A DNA stretch of 64,000 nucleotides, taken from positions 82,169 through 146,168 of the forward strand of contig URWN01000001.1 in NCBI GenBank assembly GCA_900551615.1, read 5' to 3'. Every line of letters starts with the position of its first letter. The first letter of the stretch is position 1. The position numbers were made by a program, and so were the translations under genes. Positions 53,501 to 61,347 of this stretch are shown here, piece after piece. The DNA is from an uncultured Clostridium sp. Its GTDB lineage: Bacteria; Bacillota; Clostridia; TANB77; CAG-508. The notes beneath the pieces were generated by a model. It saw only the letters and a program-made list of their open reading frames with translations, did not search any database and was not told the origin of the DNA.

Positions 53501-53943
53501 TAAAAGCAGACAAAAAAATAACAGAAGAACAAATTGAAGAAGAACTTAGAAAAAACTTCAAAATGAAAGGCTTAATATTAACAGATGTGAAAGTAATAAA
53601 AATGCACGACAAAAATTTAGAATCAGGCACATCAAAATTAATACCAGCAACATTAACAAAATCAGGAGATATATCAGAGGCAAAAACAAATGGTGTTAAT
53701 AAAGAAGAATTTGAAATTTTACAAAATTATATTTATAGAACTATTAAGCAAATTGCAAAAGAAATTTTAACAGGAAATATAAATATAAAACCATATAATA
53801 AAAAAGGAAAAAAGCCTTGCGATTACTGCTCATATAAAGCTATATGTGGTTTTGATACAAGAATTTGTGGGAATAATTATAATTATATAGACAAAAAGTC
53901 AAAAGATGATATAATTAGGAAAATGAAGGCAAGTGAAAAATAA
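50593..53943 (+). CDS. addB: ATP-dependent helicase/deoxyribonuclease subunit B (1116 aa)
   Basis: AddB is one half of the AddAB double-strand-break resection machine that loads RecA. Visible: Walker A in YGKSGSGKSKF (about residues 7-17), the inactivated helicase core, and a RecB-type nuclease domain with GSFMHETIDEFF and IIDYKSSAK. The Fe-S cluster cysteines are C759 (QCPFSYYLQYG) and C1076, C1079 and C1085 (CDYCSYKAIC), with spacing as in Bacillus AddB. addA, which normally follows, is absent here; a pgeF gene comes next. Confidence 0.95.
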   Translation: MSLRIIYGKSGSGKSKFCFDEIAKLVKTEKKIYIITPEQFSFTAEKKLMDAIDTRAIINAEVITISRMAHRVLQELGGNTKTQLTKCGKSMLIYSILNENKNNLKFLSKSDENIDLSMTAITEFKKHGVLPQDLKQEIENTNDKYLKTKLNDMFLIYSNFEQKLQGEYIEDTDLLTILSNIIEDSDIVRDSLIYIDEFSGFTYQEYEVLKKFIKLAKQVTITVCTDSLEPSLKPDTDIFYPNKVTVSKIMNLVKEENLKLEKPVYLDETPRFKTEELKYLEKNIFNNRAKKYDKKVENIKLFLAKNQYSEIENVAKQITKLVKNQGLKYRDISVITRNIDTYSSLIRSIFAQYDIPVFIDEKRDLNQNIIVQYLLSIFEIFSNNFSKEAVFNYLKIGFSDLENDDIFKLENYCTKWGIKHNKWKNDFTYGINDENKEEIEYLNKLRKQIIEPLLNLKNKFGTVKETSKAVYEFMQEQQIEEKINTKINELQEIGQIDLANEYIASYKIILDIFDEMVLIFGDEKLSIAKYMQILKTGLKNSELGKIPGTQDQVIVGDVERSRSHKVDTIFIIGLNDGSFPSINRAEGFFGDKDREILKQDGIELANGTIENLYEENFNIYKAFTTAEKQLYLSYASSETEGKSLRPSMMINKIKKLFPELKEESDIINKNYEITNKNMTYQELLENIAELKNGNKIDDIWYIIYEYYKNQNEWYSKVQQDLQGIDYTNIPENINKETIQKLYGNTLNASVSKLEKFAQCPFSYYLQYGLRLKEKEELKIQNFDTGSFMHETIDEFFKKVKNENISLPELVTDEEKIQSLVDTVVEEKLDMGKKYTFVATPKYKVLVKRLKRIVAKALKYIIEGLVYSEFNIEGTEIEFGKKGKYKPILIKLDDGKKVEITGKIDRIDTANSEDGKYLRIIDYKSSAKNIDLNEVYAGLQIQLLTYMDAVCKEEDLMPAGVLYFSLLEQMIKADKKITEEQIEEELRKNFKMKGLILTDVKVIKMHDKNLESGTSKLIPATLTKSGDISEAKTNGVNKEEFEILQNYIYRTIKQIAKEILTGNINIKPYNKKGKKPCDYCSYKAICGFDTRICGNNYNYIDKKSKDDIIRKMKASEK

Positions 53944-54003
53944 TTACAATTATAAAATACGTAAAAATTTATAAAGAATTTTCAATATTAAAAGGAGAGA
54001 ATT

Positions 54004-54852
54004 TTGAAAGATTTAAGTAATAAAAATGTTGTACACATAAACAAAAATGGAGTACAGTACTTACAATTTAAAAAATTACTAGAATATAAAGACATAATAA
54101 CACATGCATATTCAATAGGAACAGATGTTAATTTTAGAACAGCAAGAGTAAATAAACAGGAATTGCCAGAACAAGAATTTAACAAAGCAATGCAAGACTA
54201 CAAAAATTTATGCAATGCAATAAATGCAGACTATAAAAATATAGTTAAAACAAATCAAGAACATACAGACAATATTGCAATTGCAAATAACAAAATAAAT
54301 AAAGACTTTCCAGATGTAAACTTAGAAGAATACAATAAAACAGATGGAATTATAACTCAAAAATCAAATTTAGTATTGTCAACTACAAATGCAGATTGTA
54401 TATTACTATTATTCTTTGATCCAATAACAAAAACAATAGCAAATGTACATTCTGGATGGAAGGGCACATTGCAAAGAATTTCAGTAAAAACAGTAGAGAA
54501 AATGATAAATCAATTACATTGTAAGCCAGAAAATATTATATGTTGCATTTGTCCAAGCATTAGAAAATGTCACTTTGAAGTAGATAAAGATGTTAAAGAA
54601 TTATTTGAAAGTGAATTTAGAGAGTTGAATATAAACGAAAATACTGATATAATGGAAAAGCAAAAAGATAAGGAAAAATGGAACATAGATACAGTTTTAA
54701 TTAACAAAATTATATTGGAACGAGCAGGACTAAAAAAAGAAAATATTATTGATAGTGGAATTTGCAGTGTTTGTAATAAAGAACAGATTCATTCTTTTAG
54801 AGTAGAAAAAAAAGGATATGGATTAAATACTGCATTAATTTCGCTAAAATGA
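54004..54852 (+). CDS. pgeF: Polyphenol oxidase/PgeF (YfiH) family protein (282 aa)
   Basis: A Cu/Zn-binding cytosolic protein of the DUF152 family. Members act as purine nucleoside phosphorylase/adenosine deaminase-type enzymes, or correct peptidoglycan precursors (PgeF). The metal site is visible in TNADCILLLFFD, NVHSGWKGTLQ and CICPSIRKCHFEV. The SD GGAGAG precedes a TTG start. The TGA stop is inside an R1 palindrome. It sits at the usual addA position after addB. Confidence 0.9.
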   Translation: MKDLSNKNVVHINKNGVQYLQFKKLLEYKDIITHAYSIGTDVNFRTARVNKQELPEQEFNKAMQDYKNLCNAINADYKNIVKTNQEHTDNIAIANNKINKDFPDVNLEEYNKTDGIITQKSNLVLSTTNADCILLLFFDPITKTIANVHSGWKGTLQRISVKTVEKMINQLHCKPENIICCICPSIRKCHFEVDKDVKELFESEFRELNINENTDIMEKQKDKEKWNIDTVLINKIILERAGLKKENIIDSGICSVCNKEQIHSFRVEKKGYGLNTALISLK

Positions 54853-54881
54853 GACAAAAGGGACGGACTAATTTTGTCTTA
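54850..54881. repeat. R1 palindrome overlapping the pgeF stop codon
   Basis: TGAGACAAAA (54850-54859) pairs with TTTTGTCTTA (54872-54881), with GGGACGG in the loop. The TGA of pgeF is the first three bases. Confidence 0.75.
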
Positions 54882-54906
54882 CAAGAAAGGTAGAATAAGG
54901 TAGAAT

Positions 54907-56214
54907 ATGGAAGCAAAAGAAGAAAAACAAAGAATGAGAAAAATAAATATGAAACTATTTCCAATACACAAAATGTTATCATGGGATTTACTATTTTATT
55001 ATACAATAAACTTTTTATTTTTAACCCAAGTAAAAAACATGAATGCATCAGATGTAGTATTAACAGATAGTTTTTATGCATTATTTGTTATGGTTTTACA
55101 AATACCAATAAATGTAATGATAGCATTTTTAGGAAAAAAGAAGAGTATAGTATTAGGAAATATTTCGCTTGTAATATATATAACTATAATAATTTTTAGT
55201 AGAAATATATATGATTTAATTTTAGCAAGTTTTATATCAGCAATAGGATTTGCACTAAAAGACACAGTACAAACAGCACTATTAAAAGAATCAGTACCAC
55301 CATCAAAATACAAAAATAAAATCTTTTCAAAGTTAAATTCAAAAGGTGCAACAGGTTATTATATAATAAATATGATTTCAAAAATTATAGCAGGATACTT
55401 ATTTACTATAAATGGATATTTACCAATGATATGCTCATTAATAGTTTTAATAATTTCAACAATAATATCTATGGGATTTATAGAACCTAACAAAAAGACG
55501 AATACAAGCTTCAAAAAGACAATGCAGATGGATGAAATTAAAGACATAAAAGCAGGATTTAAATTTATTTTAAAATCAGAAAGATTAAAAGCACTAATAT
55601 TATCAGGAGCATTTATTTGCACATTGTTAACTATATTAGGAAATTATGAAGTTAACCTTTTTAATGATATAAACTTATCAGCCGTAATAATAGGTTATGC
55701 AGCTGCAATAAATAGTCTTGTAAGCGCAATTGCGTCCAAAAAAGAAAATGAATTTAATAAAATTTTTAAAAATAAATCACTTACAGTATTATCATTAACA
55801 TTATCAATAAGTGGATTAATTGCAGGAATTTGCGGAATATCAATTATAAGAGAAAATATAGTAGGTGCTATAATAATATTAAGTGCTTATATTGTATCTG
55901 GTTTTGTAACTGGAATGTATTATACAATAATAGATAGATATTTAATGAATTTTGCAAATAAAGAGATAGACACGCAAATAACTGCTGTATACAATTTATT
56001 TAGAAATGCAACTAGAATGCTATTTGGATTTTTAGCATCATTCATATTAGGGATTACAACGTCTGCAAATGCACTAATAATAGTAGGAATAATATTTACA
56101 ATAATATTCATTGCAATTGGTCAATATATGAAAACAAGACTTGGATTAAAACCAGAGGAATATTCAAAAGAAGAAAGAAAATATGATGAGCTAAAGGAAA
56201 TCGAAAAATTATAA
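54907..56214 (+). CDS. MFS-type transporter (435 aa)
   Basis: About 12 hydrophobic segments, starting near residue 18 (MLSWDLLFYYTINFLFLTQ), with a cytosolic loop near the middle (NKKTNTSFKKTMQMDEIKD). Its overall arrangement is that of major facilitator proteins. The substrate cannot be told; the sequence is Ile-rich and lacks a strong signature. It starts with ATG after AAAGGTAG, following an R1 element. The tail is Lys/Glu-rich. Confidence 0.8.
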   Translation: MEAKEEKQRMRKINMKLFPIHKMLSWDLLFYYTINFLFLTQVKNMNASDVVLTDSFYALFVMVLQIPINVMIAFLGKKKSIVLGNISLVIYITIIIFSRNIYDLILASFISAIGFALKDTVQTALLKESVPPSKYKNKIFSKLNSKGATGYYIINMISKIIAGYLFTINGYLPMICSLIVLIISTIISMGFIEPNKKTNTSFKKTMQMDEIKDIKAGFKFILKSERLKALILSGAFICTLLTILGNYEVNLFNDINLSAVIIGYAAAINSLVSAIASKKENEFNKIFKNKSLTVLSLTLSISGLIAGICGISIIRENIVGAIIILSAYIVSGFVTGMYYTIIDRYLMNFANKEIDTQITAVYNLFRNATRMLFGFLASFILGITTSANALIIVGIIFTIIFIAIGQYMKTRLGLKPEEYSKEERKYDELKEIEKL

Positions 56215-56284
56215 AATTAAAAGAGATTTAATAAAAACAAGAGAATTAATATATTAAGGATAAAAAATTAAGGAGAATTTGAAC

Positions 56285-57808
56285 ATGAATCTATCTAAAA
56301 TAATGCCACCAAAATTAAAAATTGGAGACACAATAGGAGTAGTAGCACCATCAAGTCCAATAATTGGAGACAATATAGAAGAATTAAACAAAGCAAAGGG
56401 AATTGTAGAGAAAAGCGGATTTAAAGTAAAATATTCAAAAAATTTATTTTCAAACACAAATGGATATAGTGCTACTGCAAAAGAAAAAGCAGAAGATATA
56501 AACGCAATGTTTGCAGACAAAGAAGTAAAAATGATATGGTGTGCAAAAGGTGGAAACAACAGTAATAGTACATTTGAATATTTAGACTATGAACTAATAA
56601 AGAAAAATCCTAAAATAATATGTGGATATAGTGATATAACATCACTTACAAATATAATCACAGAAAAAACAGGACTAATAACATTTAGTGGAACGAACTT
56701 TAAAACAATAGCAACAGACGAAACAGATTTTAGTTACAAAGAAGCATTAAATAGATTTGTAGATGGAAGTTTAAAATTTGGACCAGAAAATGAAGAATAT
56801 ATAACAATTCAAGACGGAACAGCAAAAGGAGAACTTATAGGGGGAAACCTTTCATTAATACGAGGAATGGTAGTTGGTAAATATTCAATAGATTTTACAG
56901 ATAAAATTTTATTTTTAGAAGAGTTAGGTTTTGAAACAGACCCAGCAGCAACAAGTAACAACTTATATTATATGAAACAAAATGGAGTATTTGAAAAAAT
57001 AAAAGGACTATGGATTGGAAATTATGAACACGAAAGTGGAATAACACTAGAAAAAATAATAATGGATGTTTTAGATGGTGAATATAAATTTCCAATTATT
57101 AAATCAAATAACTTTGGACATATAGAAAGAAAAACAGTTATTCCAATAGGTATAAAAGCAGAAATAGATACAGAAGAAGATGTGAAAATAAGATTAATAG
57201 AAAATTGTGTCCAAAAGGGACGGTTCTTTTTGGACAGTATAGGAGCAAAAGGAGTAAAAATGTTTGAAACATGGGAAGAACTAGAAAAATCAATAATTAA
57301 TTGTAATAAATGTAAATTATGCAAAACAAGACAAAATATAGTATTTGGAGTAGGTAACAAAAATGCAGATATAATGTTTATAGGGGAAGGACCAGGAGCA
57401 GACGAGGATAGACTTGGAGAACCTTTTGTAGGAAGAGCAGGAAAACTTATGAATATGGCTTTTGGAATTGTAGGAATAAAAAGAGAGGAAGTATATATAG
57501 CAAATATTGTAAAATGTAGACCTCCTGCAAATAGGAATCCAGAAGATGATGAAGCAAATGCTTGCTTAAATTATTTAAGAAATCAGGTTATGCTAGTAAA
57601 ACCGAAAATAATTGTTTTGTTAGGAAGTGTAGCTTTAAAAAATATTTTAGGAAAAGAATATGGTATTACTGCCTCAAGAGGTAAGTGGGTTGAGAAAAAA
57701 GGCATAATGTATATGCCAACCTGGCATCCAGCAGCTCTTTTAAGAGATGAAACGAAAAAGGTTGATTTTATTAATGATTTGAATTTAGTAAAAAATAAGA
57801 TAAATTAA
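56285..57808 (+). CDS. LD-carboxypeptidase fused in frame to family 4 uracil-DNA glycosylase (507 aa)
   Basis: Residues 1-310 form a complete S66 LD-carboxypeptidase (LdcA/MccF type), which trims the last D-Ala from wall tetrapeptides: GDTIGVVAPSSP, the nucleophile Ser in CGYSDITSL, and FLEELGFETD plus NNFGHIE for Glu and His. Residues from about 326 form a complete Fe-S family 4 UDG: cysteines in CNKCKLC, GEGPGADEDRLGEPFVGRAG and TWHPAALLR. The joining 10 residues (CVQKGRFFLD) are the translation of an R1 palindrome. An internal ATG at 57260 with its own SD (GGAG, 57251-57254) could start UDG alone. ATG 56285 is preferred to TTG 56279 on SD spacing. Confidence 0.85.
   Translation: MNLSKIMPPKLKIGDTIGVVAPSSPIIGDNIEELNKAKGIVEKSGFKVKYSKNLFSNTNGYSATAKEKAEDINAMFADKEVKMIWCAKGGNNSNSTFEYLDYELIKKNPKIICGYSDITSLTNIITEKTGLITFSGTNFKTIATDETDFSYKEALNRFVDGSLKFGPENEEYITIQDGTAKGELIGGNLSLIRGMVVGKYSIDFTDKILFLEELGFETDPAATSNNLYYMKQNGVFEKIKGLWIGNYEHESGITLEKIIMDVLDGEYKFPIIKSNNFGHIERKTVIPIGIKAEIDTEEDVKIRLIENCVQKGRFFLDSIGAKGVKMFETWEELEKSIINCNKCKLCKTRQNIVFGVGNKNADIMFIGEGPGADEDRLGEPFVGRAGKLMNMAFGIVGIKREEVYIANIVKCRPPANRNPEDDEANACLNYLRNQVMLVKPKIIVLLGSVALKNILGKEYGITASRGKWVEKKGIMYMPTWHPAALLRDETKKVDFINDLNLVKNKIN
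57208..57236. repeat. R1 palindrome translated inside a fused gene
   Basis: A 29-nt palindrome beginning TGTCCAAAAGGGACGG and ending TTTTTGGACA. It is identical at all 29 positions to the copy at 61297-61325. Here it is inside an open frame, between the carboxypeptidase and glycosylase halves. Confidence 0.9.
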
Positions 57809-57843
57809 AAAGTTATTTCACTTTTGTGAAATAACTTTTTTAA
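57807..57843 (+). terminator. Terminator after the LdcA-UDG gene
   Basis: AAAAAGTTATTTCAC (57807-57821) pairs perfectly with GTGAAATAACTTTTT (57826-57840), followed by T residues. Confidence 0.9.
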
Positions 57844-57917
57844 ACTTAAAACCTAAAACCAAAATAAAGTTTTAACAATGAATAGAAAAAATTCCAACTA
57901 AAATACAACTAAAACTG

Positions 57918-57946
57918 TTGAAATAAAGTTTTGGCTATGCTAAAAT
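57918..57946 (+). promoter_or_regulatory. Promoter of pilin-like gene 2
   Basis: TTGAAA (57918-57923), a 17-nt spacer and TAAAAT (57941-57946), with flanks like those of the promoter at 6019. Confidence 0.65.
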
Positions 57947-57993
57947 TAAAATACAGGAACATCCTGCATAAAACAAAAGAAGGAGAGATAAAA

Positions 57994-60165
57994 ATGAAAA
58001 AAGAAAACGCGCTAACTCTTGTAGCATTAGTGATTACAATTATTATAATGTTGATATTAGCAACATTATCAATACAAGCATTAACCAATACAGGATTATT
58101 TGAAAGTGCAAATAAAGCAAAATTAGAAAATAAAAGAGGTCAGATATCAGAAACATTGGAATTAAAAGAAATGTTGGAACAAAGCAATAATCCAACAGGG
58201 ACAGCAGAAGAGATAATAACAGCAACAAGGAATAATGTTATACAAAATAAAAGTGAATTAGAAAAAATAGGAAAAAATGTACAAATAGAAGATATAAGCA
58301 CAGAAGAAGATGGCGAAAAAGTAGATGTATATTTTTATGTAGTAGTAGACAAAGATGTATATAAAGTAGACATGAGTGGAAGCAAATTTATAGGAGAATT
58401 AGGGAAGCTTTTGCCAACAATAAAAATAAAAAATTTAACAAATACAACAAATTCAATAATAATAGAGGTAAAAACAAGTAGAAATGAAGGCGGAAAAGTA
58501 GAGTATTATATAAAAGGAGAAGATGAAGACAAGTATGAATTAAAAGAAACTAAAACAGATGATTCAGAATATACATATGGAGATTTAATACAAGGAAAAA
58601 AATATAATATAAAAGTAATAGCAAAAGCAGAAAATGGACAAACAGCAGAAGTAACTGCAGAGCAAACAACAGGAAGCATAGCAAATTTAACAGCAGGGGA
58701 TATTGTATTTACATATACAGTCGATGGAAAAGTAATAGATAAAAATACATGGACAAATGGAAAAGTAAAAGTAAGTGCAAAAATAAACCCAGAAATAGAT
58801 ATGACAGGACTAAAAATACAGACAAGTAAAGATGGAAAAAAATATGAAAATGCAGATGCACAAACATTTACAGAAAATGGAACAATGTATGTAGTATTAA
58901 CAGATGGCAAAAATTATGGAGGCTCAGCAGGTGGAACAGTAACCAATATAGACAAAACAGTACCAACAGTACCAACAATAACATATAATTCAGGAACAAA
59001 TGAGTCTAAATGGGAAAATAATATAAATATAACATTAACTTCAACAGATACACAATCAGGAATTGCATATTACCAAGTAGATTGGGATGGAGACGGAATA
59101 TCAAATGGAAATGTGGATGCAAATTTTATACCATGGAATGGATATAATAGTTCTAATAATAGATTTAGAGCAGTAGATAATGTAGGAAATGCAAGTGAAT
59201 GGACATCAAGTGTTGATATTCATATGGATACTGAAGCTCCAGTTCATACAAATTGGTGGTGGGGTGAAGTAAATGCAAGTGTAGCAAGACTATATATACA
59301 AGCAACTGATAATGTAGGAATAGCGAAAGTAACAGCACCTACATCAACACAAAGTGGAGGATATAATAATTGGGTATGGTTTGATGCAGTATGGGATGCA
59401 GGAGCAAATGCATATAGAGCTGATATAACACCATCAACATTTGGACATTATGGACAAACTTATTTAACACATTTATATATATATGACCAGGCTGGAAATG
59501 GAGGATATTGTAATGCTACAAATGTAAATATTCCTGTAAAAATAAATTATGGAACAAGCATACAGAATAGTTATGAAACACTATATACAACTACATATCC
59601 AACTGGAAATGTACCAAAAGTTGGTATGGATACATATACAGCAGGAAATTATGATAGAGGATATTATTTATTAAGTCAAACCCAAAAAGAAGCAATAATG
59701 CAAGATACATCTGGAAAAGGATATGCTTATGTATATTCAGGAAATAATAAATATAACTTCACAGAGCAAGTATCTAATAGATGGATTGGAATACATTTTC
59801 ATGGAACAGAGTGGACTACGTCTATGAACATATCTGATGTAAAGATATATTTTAGTGACAATACATCATATACAATAAGAGAAGCTGTTAATCAAGGATA
59901 TATAGAACCATTAGTTATTTGTGAAAGCATGCATACATATGCTCAATATACAATATGGACAGATATTTTAAATATTTTGGATGGAAATGCAACTAGTACT
60001 AATAATTATCCAGATGGAATATTAATGTTTAAAGTTAAAGAAAAAGCAAGTATAACATCTATAAGTTTTTATACAAATACAACTTGGAGTACATCATATA
60101 ATGATGGATTAAGGGTATATAAATATTATGATGGCTTTGAAATTTCTACACAGCCAATATCTTAA
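57994..60165 (+). CDS. Large pilin-like surface protein with fibronectin/Ig-like domains (723 aa)
   Basis: The start is ATG 57994 (SD GAAGGAGAG); the frame extends upstream to 57931 without an SD. The N-terminus LTLVALVITIIIMLILATLS is the same prepilin-type helix as in the gene at 6194. After a helical linker come a fibronectin-III-like domain (about residues 135-235), one or two Ig-like domains with a calcium-like DWDGDGISNG loop, and a GBS-Bsp-like repeat starting TEAPVHTNWWWGEVNAS. A Tyr/Asn-rich C-terminal domain of about 190 residues ends ISTQPIS. Probably an exposed adhesin or pilus-tip protein. It has no LPXTG motif. Confidence 0.75.
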   Translation: MKKENALTLVALVITIIIMLILATLSIQALTNTGLFESANKAKLENKRGQISETLELKEMLEQSNNPTGTAEEIITATRNNVIQNKSELEKIGKNVQIEDISTEEDGEKVDVYFYVVVDKDVYKVDMSGSKFIGELGKLLPTIKIKNLTNTTNSIIIEVKTSRNEGGKVEYYIKGEDEDKYELKETKTDDSEYTYGDLIQGKKYNIKVIAKAENGQTAEVTAEQTTGSIANLTAGDIVFTYTVDGKVIDKNTWTNGKVKVSAKINPEIDMTGLKIQTSKDGKKYENADAQTFTENGTMYVVLTDGKNYGGSAGGTVTNIDKTVPTVPTITYNSGTNESKWENNINITLTSTDTQSGIAYYQVDWDGDGISNGNVDANFIPWNGYNSSNNRFRAVDNVGNASEWTSSVDIHMDTEAPVHTNWWWGEVNASVARLYIQATDNVGIAKVTAPTSTQSGGYNNWVWFDAVWDAGANAYRADITPSTFGHYGQTYLTHLYIYDQAGNGGYCNATNVNIPVKINYGTSIQNSYETLYTTTYPTGNVPKVGMDTYTAGNYDRGYYLLSQTQKEAIMQDTSGKGYAYVYSGNNKYNFTEQVSNRWIGIHFHGTEWTTSMNISDVKIYFSDNTSYTIREAVNQGYIEPLVICESMHTYAQYTIWTDILNILDGNATSTNNYPDGILMFKVKEKASITSISFYTNTTWSTSYNDGLRVYKYYDGFEISTQPIS

Positions 60166-60188
60166 AAAATTGAAAAATATTTTATAAT

Positions 60189-60226
60189 AAAAGTACAAGT
60201 TTTTTAAAAAGACTTGTACTTTTTGC
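60189..60226 (+). terminator. Terminator after pilin-like gene 2
   Basis: AAAAGTACAAGT (60189-60200) pairs with ACTTGTACTTTT (60212-60223). The 3' arm overlaps the -35 box of the pta promoter. Confidence 0.8.
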
Positions 60227-60242
60227 AAATTATATATATAAT
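60214..60242 (+). promoter_or_regulatory. Possible promoter of pta overlapping the terminator arm
   Basis: TTGTAC (60214-60219), a 17-nt spacer and TATAAT (60237-60242). Confidence 0.5.
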
Positions 60243-60294
60243 AAAAACATCAAAAAAGAAGGCAGAATAAGAATAGCCTAGAAAGGAACAAAAA

Positions 60295-61296
60295 ATGAAT
60301 TTTATAGAAACAATAAAAGAAAGAGCAAGACAAGAAATAAAAACAATAGTACTACCAGAAGCAGAAGACATACGAACATTAAAAGCAACAGAAATAGCAC
60401 TAAAAGAAAAATATGCAAATATAATTTTAGTAGGAAATGAAAAAAATATAAAAGAAAAAGCAGAAATAAACAAAATAAACATAGAAGGAGCAACAATAGT
60501 AGAACCACAAACATCACCAGAATATGAAAAATATGCAAATTTATTATATGAACTAAGAAAACACAAAGGAATGACAATAGAACAAGCAAAAGAAATAGCA
60601 TTAAATCCAGTATATTTTGGTATGTTAATGGTAAAAGATGAAGATACTAAAGCAGATGGGTTGGTATCAGGAGCAGCACATTCAACTGCTGATACATTAA
60701 GACCAGCACTTCAAATACTAAAAACAGCACCAGACACAAAATTAGTTTCAGCTTTTTTTGTTATGGTTGTACCAAATTGTGAATATGGTTCAAATGGCAC
60801 ATTTATATTTGGAGATGCAGGACTAAATGCAAATCCAAATCCTGATGAGTTGTCAGAAATAGCAATATCTTCAAGTAAAAGTTTTAAACAATTAGTAGGT
60901 GAAGAACCTAAAGTTGCAATGCTTTCCTATTCAACAATGGGAAGTGCTAAATCAGAATTAACTCAAAAAGTAATAGATGCTACTAAATTATTAAAAGAAA
61001 AAGAACCAAATATAAAAGCAGATGGAGAATTACAATTAGATGCTGCCATAATACCAGAAATAGCAAAATCAAAAGCACCAGAAAGCACAGTTGCAGGTGA
61101 AGCAAATGTATTAATATTCCCAGACTTAGATGCAGGAAATATAGGGTACAAATTAGTCCAAAGACTTGCAAAGGCTGAAGCTTATGGCCCACTATGCCAA
61201 GGAATTGCAAAACCTGTAAACGATTTATCAAGAGGATGTAGTTATCAAGATATTGCAGGAGTTATTGCAATAACAGCAGTTCAAGCACAAAAATAA
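60295..61296 (+). CDS. pta: Phosphate acetyltransferase (333 aa)
   Basis: Converts acetyl-CoA to acetyl phosphate, the first step of acetate formation. The single-domain short form: KTIVLPEAEDIRTLKATE at the start, ADGLVSGAAHSTADTLRPAL, and the C-terminal VLIFPDLDAGNIGYKLVQR, AYGPLCQGIAKPVNDLSRG. Length is normal. The stop is followed at once by an R1 palindrome and then by two acetate kinase genes, completing the ATP-yielding acetate branch. Confidence 0.97.
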   Translation: MNFIETIKERARQEIKTIVLPEAEDIRTLKATEIALKEKYANIILVGNEKNIKEKAEINKINIEGATIVEPQTSPEYEKYANLLYELRKHKGMTIEQAKEIALNPVYFGMLMVKDEDTKADGLVSGAAHSTADTLRPALQILKTAPDTKLVSAFFVMVVPNCEYGSNGTFIFGDAGLNANPNPDELSEIAISSSKSFKQLVGEEPKVAMLSYSTMGSAKSELTQKVIDATKLLKEKEPNIKADGELQLDAAIIPEIAKSKAPESTVAGEANVLIFPDLDAGNIGYKLVQRLAKAEAYGPLCQGIAKPVNDLSRGCSYQDIAGVIAITAVQAQK

Positions 61297-61325
61297 TGTC
61301 CAAAAGGGACGGTTCTTTTTGGACA
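61297..61325. repeat. R1 palindrome directly after the pta stop codon
   Basis: 29 nt identical to 57208-57236. The arms TGTCCAAAA and TTTTGGACA could form a terminator or attenuator between pta and ackA; an ATTTTT tract follows. Confidence 0.85.
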
Positions 61326-61347
61326 TTTTTGATAAAGGAGGTTATAT

